Below are positions 44,812 through 54,500 of a stretch of DNA of 64,000 nucleotides, one piece after another. The notes beneath the pieces were generated by a model. That model worked only from the letters and a program-made list of their open reading frames with translations. It was not told where the DNA came from and made no database searches. The translations under genes were made by a program, and so were the position numbers. Source of the stretch: Secundilactobacillus yichangensis (GTDB lineage: Bacteria > Bacillota > Bacilli > Lactobacillales > Lactobacillaceae); assembly GCF_016861565.1 (NCBI RefSeq), contig NZ_BOLK01000007.1, positions 52,917 to 116,916 on the forward strand, read 5' to 3'. Position 1 is the stretch's first letter, and each line of letters starts with the position of its first letter.

Positions 44812-44926
44812 GTGCACAAAGGCTCGGGTTGATTCCAGAATATAAGTAAAATAAGGTAGGGTTTCCTGGTTTTGGGAGACCCTACCTTATTTTGCTTATA
44901 TGGCCGGAATCAGAGCCTTTTTGCAC
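44812..44926 (+). repeat. Intergenic hairpin element C (GGGT-bulge family)
   Basis: Outer GTGCACAAAGGCTC (44812-44825) with GAGCCTTTTTGCAC (44913-44926), 13 of 14 paired and different in sequence from elements A and B. One-sided GGGT. Middle TGATTCC/GGAATCA. Internal loop AGA/GGCC. Inner stem of ~26 bp and loop TGGTTTT. It begins at the base after the htpX stop. Confidence 0.85.
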
Positions 44927-44954
44927 GTTAAGGCTAGATAAGAGAAAAAATGAA

Positions 44955-45008
44955 TTATTATATGGCCGGAACCTAAGCCTTTTTGCGCGTTTAGGCTAGA
45001 TAAAAGTA
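44955..45008 (+). repeat. Degenerate copy of the 3' half of element C
   Basis: TATTATATGGCCGGAACC followed by AAGCCTTTTTGCGCG and TAGGCTAGATAAAAG repeats 44895-44943 with a few changes. No 5' partner half is present. It is parallel to the tandem 3' halves after element D. The remaining 45009-45139 stretch shows only an AT-rich promoter-like region. Confidence 0.7.
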
Positions 45009-45139
45009 ATCAGCTCTTTTCAAACATTAAGCCCCTATAAAACAGACAACATTTCAATTTCCATTCGCCACCACTCTAATAAAATGGTAAGATAATAACA
45101 ATCCAATTAACAAATAATTAGAAAATAGAGGTGCTTAAC

Positions 45140-46063
45140 ATGACAAGAAAAATTGGGGTAATTGGAATGGGTAATGTTGGCGCAGCTGCTGCTCACTATA
45201 TTGTGGCGAATGGTTTCGCTGATGACTTAGTTTTAATCGATCTTCGTGAAGATAAGGTAAAAGCCGATGCGCTAGACTTTGAAGACGCAATGCCGAATTT
45301 ACCAGTACATACTAATATTACGGTCAATGATTATTCCGCATTAGAGGATGCCGATGTGATTATTTCAGCGGTTGGAAACATTAAACTACAGGATAATCCA
45401 AATGACGACCGGTTTGCCGAACTGCCATTCACCAGTGAAGCAGCTAAAAAAGTAGGTGCGCAGATCAAAGCGTCTGGGTTCCACGGCAAGATGGTGGTTA
45501 TTACAAACCCGGTTGACGTGATTACTTCAATCTATCAACAGGCGACAGGATTACCTAAAAACCACGTTGTCGGAACTGGGACGTTATTAGACTCAGCACG
45601 GATGAAGCGAGCTGTTGCCAAGGAGCTGAACATCGATCCTCGTTCAGTTGTTGGTTATAATTTGGGCGAACACGGTAACTCTCAATTTACAGCGTGGTCA
45701 ACGGTTCGGGTACTGGGAAAGCCAATTACGGAAATTGCCAAGGAACGAAACCTTGATCTGGATGAATTGGATCATCAAGCACGGATCGGTGGTTACACGG
45801 TATTCCATGCGAAAAAGTACACCAACTACGGCGTTTCCACGGCAGCGGTTCACCTAGCCAACACGATTCTAAGCGGTGCTGAGACTGAAATGCCGGTTTC
45901 TAATTACCGTGAAGAGTACGGCACCTATCTATCATATCCGGCTATTGTCGGTCGCGATGGCGTACAGGAACAGCTACAGTTGGATTTAACTGATGAGGAA
46001 CTAAAAAAGCTGCAAATTTCAGCAGACTATATTAAGACTAAGTTTGCGGAAAGTACGAAGTAA
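45140..46063 (+). CDS. L-2-hydroxyisocaproate dehydrogenase
   Basis: 307 residues from ATG 45140 (AGAGGTG upstream). L-LDH/MDH fold: GMGNVGAAAAHY at the start, GNIKLQDNPNDDRFAEL, TNPVDVIT and the catalytic His in YNLGEHGNSQF (~178). NIKLQ...DRFAEL and the substrate loop match the L-HicDH of lactobacilli, not lactate dehydrogenase. It reduces 2-oxo acids from branched-chain amino acids to hydroxy acids with NADH. Single gene, followed by a terminator. Confidence 0.9.
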   Translation: MTRKIGVIGMGNVGAAAAHYIVANGFADDLVLIDLREDKVKADALDFEDAMPNLPVHTNITVNDYSALEDADVIISAVGNIKLQDNPNDDRFAELPFTSEAAKKVGAQIKASGFHGKMVVITNPVDVITSIYQQATGLPKNHVVGTGTLLDSARMKRAVAKELNIDPRSVVGYNLGEHGNSQFTAWSTVRVLGKPITEIAKERNLDLDELDHQARIGGYTVFHAKKYTNYGVSTAAVHLANTILSGAETEMPVSNYREEYGTYLSYPAIVGRDGVQEQLQLDLTDEELKKLQISADYIKTKFAESTK

Positions 46064-46080
46064 TGTCAGTCACGTATACG

Positions 46081-46119
46081 AGCAGCGGTCGATCCAGCAA
46101 TGGATTGACCGCTGCTTTT
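46081..46119 (+). terminator. Terminator
   Basis: AGCAGCGGTC, a loop of about 16 nt, GACCGCTGCT and TTTT, just after the dehydrogenase gene. Confidence 0.85.
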
Positions 46120-46205
46120 CGTTAATAGATAATATCAGTAGAGATATGGTGAAAAACCTGATATACTACAATACTTGTGACTAAAACGACGTGGGGGGAT
46201 AAAAA

Positions 46206-47390
46206 ATGTCAGCAAAAGTGAAACGCGCCATTATGATTTTAATTTTAAGTGAATTTTTGGTCTGCTTGGGGATCGGGCTGGTTATTCCAGTAATGCCCTT
46301 TTTGCGGAACCAGCTTCACTTATCTGCCTTTGACATGGGGGTAATGACGGCGCTGTTTTCCTTTGCGCAATTTATTACCTCACCAATTATCGGCCGCATC
46401 TCTGATCGGGTGGGCCGGAAACCAATCATCGCGATTGGGTTAGCCCTCTACGCTGTGTCAGAAATTCTGTTTGCGCTGACCAATCTGTTGGGCATGTTTG
46501 ATTTTGCCCGGGTGATCGGTGGTATTTCGGCAGCGATGGTAACGCCTACCGGGATGGCGTTAGCTGCTGATATCACAACGAAGCGGCAACGTGCTAAGGT
46601 CATCGGCTGGTTATCGGCTGCCTTCAGTGGCGGCTTAATACTGGGTCCCGGGATCGGCGGTATCTTGGCTGGAATCAGCTACAAGGCGCCGTTTTGGTTT
46701 GCCGGCGGTTTGGGCGCTATCAGTACGATCGCGTTACTGGTCTTACTGCCAAATGATTCTGAAATTGAAAAACCGGATCAAATTACGAGTCAGAAAGCCA
46801 GTAACATCATGAACGGTGACTGGCACGATCTACTGATTAAGCCGGTTATTTTGCTGTTCATCCTCATTCTAGTATCGTCATTCGGCCTGCAGGGATTTGA
46901 AAGTATCTACAGTCTCTTTGTTAACCAGGTCTTCCATTTCAGCATTGCTAACATTGCGTTGGTTCTGACTTTAAACGGGTTAATTTCGCTATTTTTCCAA
47001 GTAATGCTCTTTGATCGGCTGGTCGTGCGGTTTAAAGAAACGCGACTGATCAGAATCTGTTTCTTCTTCGCACTTATTGGCACGTTATGGATCATCTTTG
47101 CTCACAGCAAGATTGAAGTTATTATTGCAACACTGATCGTCTTCACGGCATTTGACCTCTTACGGCCAGCCATTACAACGCTGCTGACAAAGTTAAGCGC
47201 GAAAAACCAAGGCTTGATCAACGGATTGAATATGTCTTTGACTAGCGTTGGGAACGTGATCGGTCCGCTGATGTCTGGCGCTCTATTGGACATGAACACC
47301 CACTATCCGTACGTTGTGGTAGCTGGGTTCCTTGCCGTTTCGTATTTACTGGCATTTGCTGTTAAAATTAAACCACATCATCTTGCGTAA
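46206..47390 (+). CDS. MFS multidrug transporter (TetA/NorA-like)
   Basis: 394 residues, twelve membrane helices. FLVCLGIGLVIPVMPFLRNQL and the loop GRISDRVGRKPIIAIG give the DHA1 motifs; PTGMALAADIT and GPGIGGILAG (motif C of antiporters) follow. Proton-driven efflux of drugs or metabolites. ATG 46206 follows GGGGGG. It is co-transcribed with rlmA 12 bp downstream, a pairing that may reflect antibiotic tolerance. Confidence 0.85.
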   Translation: MSAKVKRAIMILILSEFLVCLGIGLVIPVMPFLRNQLHLSAFDMGVMTALFSFAQFITSPIIGRISDRVGRKPIIAIGLALYAVSEILFALTNLLGMFDFARVIGGISAAMVTPTGMALAADITTKRQRAKVIGWLSAAFSGGLILGPGIGGILAGISYKAPFWFAGGLGAISTIALLVLLPNDSEIEKPDQITSQKASNIMNGDWHDLLIKPVILLFILILVSSFGLQGFESIYSLFVNQVFHFSIANIALVLTLNGLISLFFQVMLFDRLVVRFKETRLIRICFFFALIGTLWIIFAHSKIEVIIATLIVFTAFDLLRPAITTLLTKLSAKNQGLINGLNMSLTSVGNVIGPLMSGALLDMNTHYPYVVVAGFLAVSYLLAFAVKIKPHHLA

Positions 47391-47402
47391 TGGAGGTTCA
47401 TT

Positions 47403-48248
47403 TTGAAGAAAGCAGAATTAGCGAGTCAGTTTGTGAGTCAGCACCAAAATCAATTTCAATGTCCAGTATGCGGCGGTGAGATTGTGTCCGTGGCCGATCA
47501 AACAGTACAGTGTGAAAATGAACATAGTTTTGACATTTCCAAAAAGGGAACGTTATTTATGATTAATGCGCCGGTTAAAACGGAGTATACGGATGAGATG
47601 CTGCGCTACCGTCAGCAGATGCTTACCGCGGGTTTCTTTGAACCGATGCTGAAGGCGGTGTCTGACCGAATCAAACACGGCGGATTGGTACTGGACGCCG
47701 GTTGCGGTGAAGGGACGACGACTAAGTGGCTGGCCCGACAGAATCAAAATGACGCCTACGTTGGCTTGGATATTTCCAAACCAGCCATTAATATTGCGGG
47801 GTCTGGTGTGGTCAATGAACCTCAGCCCTTATTTATGGTAGGGGATTTAGCTCAATTACCCTTTGGTGATCAGCAGCTGACGACCATCGTCAATATTCTG
47901 TCACCGGCAAATTACCAGGAATTTGACCGGGTACTGCAGCCAGGCGGAAAGCTGGTCAAGGTGATTCCTAACAGCCAGTATTTAAAGGAACTGCGGGCAC
48001 TGATTTATCCGGAAGGCGAACACGCCACTTACGATAACTCACCGGTTAAGGATCACTTTATAGCTCATTATGGGCAGGTTGATTTTACACCCGTTCATTA
48101 TGAATTTGACCTGACACCAACCCTATTTAAAGCACTGTTTGAAATGACACCGTTAACCTGGCGGGCAGCCGATCGCAAAGCTAGCATTTTAGAACGAGGA
48201 TTAACGCACATTACTGCCGATTTTGAAATTGGTGTGATAACAAATTAG
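47403..48248 (+). CDS. rlmA: 23S rRNA (guanine-N1) methyltransferase RlmA
   Basis: 281 residues, start TTG 47403 after GGAGG. N-terminal zinc finger with Cys20, Cys23, Cys37 and His41, the RlmA signature, then a SAM-methyltransferase domain with VLDAGCGEGTTTKWL (~98). The family methylates G745 or G748 of 23S rRNA in the peptide exit tunnel. The Gram-positive form (RlmA-II, G748) influences sensitivity to macrolides such as tylosin. Sits just behind an efflux gene. Confidence 0.88.
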   Translation: MKKAELASQFVSQHQNQFQCPVCGGEIVSVADQTVQCENEHSFDISKKGTLFMINAPVKTEYTDEMLRYRQQMLTAGFFEPMLKAVSDRIKHGGLVLDAGCGEGTTTKWLARQNQNDAYVGLDISKPAINIAGSGVVNEPQPLFMVGDLAQLPFGDQQLTTIVNILSPANYQEFDRVLQPGGKLVKVIPNSQYLKELRALIYPEGEHATYDNSPVKDHFIAHYGQVDFTPVHYEFDLTPTLFKALFEMTPLTWRAADRKASILERGLTHITADFEIGVITN

Positions 48249-48257
48249 TAAATGAAT

Positions 48258-48306
48258 GGGTTCCAAGAAGACGGAAAATGAGATTGTCTTTTTGGAATCC
48301 TTTTTT
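48258..48306 (+). terminator. Terminator after rlmA
   Basis: GGTTCCAAGAAGAC, a 12-nt loop, GTCTTTTTGGAATCC and six T. Confidence 0.85.
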
Positions 48307-48369
48307 GAATAAAGCAATTTAAACTGTTGTATTAATGATAAAAAAATTCGTGAAAAAGGTCTCAAGATA

Positions 48370-48399
48370 TTGGTTTTTTAGCCAATAAGTTGCTATACT
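48370..48399 (+). promoter_or_regulatory. Putative promoter of the adhesin gene
   Basis: TTGGTT (48370-48375) and TATACT (48394-48399) with an 18-nt spacer, 127 bases before the start. The leader between holds no obvious switch. Confidence 0.5.
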
Positions 48400-48526
48400 T
48401 AAGGCAATGATTGGGAAGTTAATCGTTATGTATTGATGGAGTGCAACTAATCATTTAACTTTTCAGGTCGGCGTTCATGAAGGGTGGATGTCGGGAGTCA
48501 ATTGAATTCCTTTGGGGGGCAATAAA

Positions 48527-51500
48527 ATGTTAAAGCAAGATATGCAAAAAAAACGCGCACGAGTACTCCAAGATAGTACTCAAGTTAAAGAACATTATAA
48601 GATGTATAAGGTTGGGAAGACATGGCTCTTTGCCGGTCTGTTCACGGTTTCACTGGGTGCCGGGCTTGCATTTGGCGGTCATCAAGACGTCTATGCAGAT
48701 ACTGCAACACCAACTGAACCTGCGACAGCACAAGTAACGCCACAACAGACAGATTCACAAGCAAAGAGTGTTGTGATTGGAAATAATGCCCAGTCGCAAG
48801 ACACTGCTTCCAATATGAAAGCGGATACAAATTCAGACACTGATTCTGAAACAAATACAAACGCAGATACAGTCGCAACGGCGGCTACAACCGCAACTGA
48901 AAACCAAGCTACTGAGCAAAAAACGCCAGCAACAGCTGACACTCAGGCAAAATCGACTGATGTCCAAACCACTAATTTAGGTGACGTCACTGATCAAAGT
49001 ACCATTGATCAAGCGAAGACTGCTGCGAATGCGGCTTACGCCAAGACGGGAACCCCGCAGACGATTACCGCAGTGGCTGGGGCTGAAGAGGACCCTGCGA
49101 CGACAGCTGATCCGGTACAAGCTGTCAGTGCAAAGGTGGAGGATGCCACTAAGACGTATGACAATAAAAGTGATACGCCAGCGACGTTTAATGTTCAATT
49201 GTCAGATAATTTAACCGCGCCTACTGGCTGGTTTGTAACTGGTAATAAGGACGAATATCAGGTCGCCGCAGCTTCTGGTGATATCGATTTATCTAAGATT
49301 AATCAAAACGTTGGCACTTATGATGTGACGTTGAGTGCCACTGGTTTAGCTCGGCTCAATGCTGTTCAGGCTAATCAGAAAAAGAACTTAGCATTGACCA
49401 CTGCGGATGTAACCGCAGGTAAGTTGACAATTAGTAAAGCGCCGGTAGTTACTGGTTCCGTTGCCATCGAGAATACTTCTAAGTTATATGACAATGATGC
49501 AACGACAGATCCAACTAGCTTTAAAGTCAAAGTAAATCCAGGATTAAAGGCCCCAACTGACTGGACGGCTAATGCTGATGGCAGTTACACGGTGGCTCTA
49601 GCTTCTGGTGATATTCAAGCTAATGTTGATAGCCAAGAACCAGGGACTTATACAATCAACCTTTCGGCTAGTGGACTACAAAGATTAAATGCAGTAAACC
49701 CTAACTATGACGTTAAAGCCAATAATATTATTGCTGGTAACTTTGTTATTCAAAGTAACACTAAGTTAAGTATTGGTGTTGGCAGGATTGCTACAAGTCA
49801 ACCAACTTTACCAAGTAGTCTTCCAGTTAATGTATCACGGGAAGTAACGGTTCCAAGTGATTGGCATGTTAGTTATGATAATACGGCGCAAGATGAAGTG
49901 GTTTATGATGTACCAGTTAGTTACTTTGATACATCTGCAGTTCAACCGAATACCATTGGTACTTATTCGGTTAATTTGACTAATACTGCTTTAACTAATT
50001 TAAATACGGCTAATCCAAATCATCAGATCCTGCCAATTAACGTGCACACTGGTACCATTATTGTTGCTAATACTGCTGGTCTTCCAGGCAGAACTTTGGC
50101 TAATTTCGGTGGCGGTGGCGGTACACTCGCTAACGCGGTTTTAAATGATGGCGATGGCGCAACTTTAAAATTGGGCTTTTTTTCCGGTACCGGCGCTGTT
50201 TTTCAGAATTTCACTGATTTGGTAATTATTCCTGCTGGATTAGCGGTGGCTAACGTCACTACTGACCCTGGCAATCCAACTAAAATTACTAGTTACACGA
50301 AGTCTAATAACCCGGTTCAAAGCATTATTGATAGTGTTAAACCGGTATTAGATGCTAACAATATTCCCTATTCTGATTTTACCGTTAAACAACTACCAGA
50401 CTATAAGGGTCGTCAGACATTTGCTGTTCAATGGGGCAGTGTAGATACCAGTGTTAAGAATGGGGCTACTTACCCAATTAACGTAGTAGTTGATCCAGAC
50501 ATTAACAACGTATCTGAGGGTAATTTTGGCAACCGAGTTGTCGCTAATGACGCTGCGATTTTGTATGCTACTGATGACAACACTTTAACTGGTGGAAAGT
50601 ACATTATAAATTCACAAGGCGCTTATCCTAATGTTCCCATGGTAGCTAATGCTATTGGAGTTACCAACGCTGAGACTATCGGTCAAGGCTATGATAATGT
50701 CAACTGGGCAGGTACTTATACGATCAAACACGTTCCAGTTCAAGACACGTATAACTTAAAGGATGCTGCTGGTAATAAAATTGCCGACGCAGTGACCACC
50801 TCAGGAATGGTTGGTGATGCTTATGATCCATTGTCAATTGTGCCTGATAAAATTACTACTTCTGATGGTACTGAGTATATTTTGAATCAAACCACAGTCC
50901 CTACTGAGCAAACCTTTAAGCAGGCTACAAAACCAATTGCTGCAGATGCCACGTTAGCCACCGGTGCCACCTACACTGCAACGTACAAAAAGGTTATCGA
51001 TACGACTAAGGCTTCTAATCAAGCCAAGGTAAATGATAGTCAAATGACTTGGAAGAGTGCCGTGCCAGCAACGATGACGGTTACTTTACCAAGTAACTTG
51101 AAAGCGCCTAGCACTTGGACCAAGACAACCGGTAATACTTATAGCATTAATACCGCTGATGGAGATTTAGATTTATCTAACGTCAAATCTCCAATTGGTT
51201 CTTATGATGTTTTACTTTCAAAGCAGGGACTAACAGCTTTGGCCGCAGCTAATCCAGATTATTTGTTCGACAACTTAGCTACTGGTGTGGGTAAATTAAA
51301 GGTTGTTTCACTTAATATTCCAGTGACAGTCAAAGATACCGCTGGCACCTCATTAAAGACCGTTCCTGATATTCAACTTGGTTCTGACGCTAATGTTAAT
51401 GGTGCTAATGCTGGTGTCACTGGTTATCCAACGTCGCAATTGAAGTCGGTTACTTTTAACTATGCAGAAAATGATAATAATACGACTGGCGTTAAAACAG

Positions 51501-54500
51501 CTACGTTAGTTGCTAATAAGACTACTGGCACTATTACCGTTACAACAACGTACTATGGCAACAAACCCCAGTCAGTAGTCACAATGACCAAAGAAGAACT
51601 TGGTGGAGTAGATGCTGGAGCAGCATTGGCACTGCAATTAAACGATGGCTCAATGGGGTCTGGAGTAGGATTCAATGATCCTACACCTCAAATCACACCA
51701 GCTCAGGCTGGAACCATGGCTGCCCTAACTGGTATCAATGTCGTTTACAACCAAAAAGTGACAGCAACTATAGTACCAAGCGATGGAAATGGCAACCCAA
51801 TTTCTAACACTACGCCAACAACGATTACTGGTTTCCCAGGTGATGCTGTCTCGGTTCCTGAGGTTCCAGGATATACGCCAGAATCGAATGTCACTATTCC
51901 AAATGGCCCCGATTATACTCTTAAAGTTACTTACACGCCCAATACTCAAACTGTTAAGGTTCAATTCGAGGATCAAGCTGGTAACAAACTAGGTGACGCT
52001 GTTGAATGGACTGGTGCAACCGATAGCAATATCGACTACACGCAAGCGTTGAATACGCAAAAGACTTTAATCAGTCAAGGTTATCTCCCAATCAATGGTG
52101 ATAAAACGGGGTTTGCTACTGCTCCGAAAACCTTTGATCGCGATGATAAAACTACCCAAACAATTACCGTTACATTGAGTAAGTTTAATAACCAAGTGCC
52201 AGCAGACGCTATCTTAGTGCCCGTTGATCCCGAGGGGAATCCAATTAAGAACACCACTTCGACGACGGTAACTGGTCTTCCAGGTACTACTGTCAACGCT
52301 CCTGAGGTGCCTGGTTACACCGTTATTGATACTGATAAGACGGTTAACATTCCGACGCCAGTACCTAATAAAGATAATGTCACCAATGGTAAGGCAACCA
52401 CGCCTGATAAGCGTGGGGCAACCGTTAAGATTACCTATATTGCTAATAATCAAACAGTTAATGTTCAATTCGTCGATCAAGATGGCAATAAGTTAGGTGA
52501 TGTGACTGCCTTAACGGGCGGATCTGATAGCAATATCAACTACACCCCAGCGTTAAATGCCCAAAAGACTTTAATCAGTCAAGGGTATCTTCCAATCAAT
52601 GGTGATAAGACAGGCTTTGCTATCGCACCGAAAGTCTTCGATCACGATGACAAGAACACGCCAACTGTTACCGTTAAGTTAACCAAGATTACCCCAATTT
52701 CAGCTGATACTACCTTAGTGCCAGTCGATAAAGATGGAAATCCAATTAAAGGAACTACACCAACCGTTATTACGGATGTTCCTGGTAAGACGGTTACTGT
52801 GCCCACTATTCCTGGTTACACACCAAAGAATGGCAATAGCATTACCATCCCTACCCCAGAACCAAATAATGATAATGTTACCGATGGCAAAGTCAATACG
52901 CCTGACAGGGGTAACAAGATTAACATTGAATATGTTCCAGATACTCAATCCATTCAGGTTCAATTTGTCGATCAAGATGGTCACAAACTCGGTGATGCGA
53001 CTACTTTAACGGGTGCCTCTGATAGCAACGTTGATTTAACGCCAGCTTTCAGAACAGAACAAAGTATCATTAGCCTGGGCTACACACCAGCTAAAGGTAA
53101 TCAGAACGGTTTGGATAGTATTACAAAGGCATTTACTGATTATGGAAAGGTTCCAGTTTACACGGTTGTTTTAAACAAGATCAGTGATACGGATGCCAGC
53201 TTGACCTTAGTTCCAAGCGATGCCGATGGAAATCCAATTCCAAATACCACGCCAACAACGGTTACTGGTGTTCCCGGAAAAACCGTCACTGTTCCGGCAG
53301 TTCCTGGTTATACAGCTACCTCAACAACGGTCACTATTCCTACGCCAGTTCCAAATAAAGATAATGTTACTAATGGCAAGGTAAATACAGGCGGTAATCA
53401 CGGGACGACCCAAAAAATCACTTACACGCCAGACACTCAAAAGCTGATTGTTAAAGTCGGCGATAAGACTTTGGACCTATCTGGTGGATCAGATAGTGCG
53501 ATTACCTATGATGAGAATGCAATCCTGAACTTAATTCCAGCGGGTTATACCTTAGGCGGCGATAAGCTTGGAACGACTTCAGACTTTGCTCACTTCCTGA
53601 CGGCGAATAGCGCACCTGCTAAATTTGATCATGATGATACTAAAGATCAAACTTGGACGGTACCAATCGCTGAAAAGGTGGACTTTGAAACTGCAACAAC
53701 CACTCGGACGATCCACTTTGTTGGCGGTAATGGTGAAACGGTTGCTCCCGACCAAGTTCAGACGGTGACTTATACACGTCCCGTTGGTGCGGCAACAGGG
53801 ACACCACTGGGTTCATACACACCATTAGGCTGGTATGCTGAATATACGTCACCAACGGTTTCTGGTTACACAGTGAAAACTGGTGAAGGTATAGTACCAG
53901 CTAAAGATCCGATGATTGCCGAAAAACCGATTAATACTGTCATTACTGTCCATTACGTTGGTACCAATCAAAGTGCAACAGTTAAGTATGTTGATGATGA
54001 TAACAATGGTGCAGTCATTGATACACCAGCAACGACGCTTACTGGCGTTACGGGTGGCAGTGCTACTTGGAATACCAATAATAAGCCAGCTGGCTATGAC
54101 TTAGCAGATGGTCAAGCAGCTTCAGGGTCGTATACCTTTACTGCAATTGATAATGCGGGTGTGACGATTCATTTAACACATCACATCAATACGGAAACCA
54201 TTACTGCAACCCGTACGATTAACTTTAAGGGTAATACAGACGTTGATGAATCGAAATTACCAAGTACAATTGTTCAAAAAGTTAACTGGACAATCAGTAC
54301 GGATGAAGCAACGGGCGAAGTTACCTTTACGCCTGATGCCAACAGTAATTACCAAGCTGTACCGCTTCACTCAATTCCAAGCGATAATGCTGAGATTACT
54401 TACGTACCTGAATTTACGTACGTGACAGCATGGAATCCAGTTAAGTTTACGGCTACCAAGGACGAGTTAAACACGTTAGGAAATCCTGATTTAGGTAAGA

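Noticed and set aside
45140..46063. L-lactate dehydrogenase for the gene at 45140
   Set aside because: The substrate loop and overall pattern fit L-2-hydroxyisocaproate dehydrogenase better.
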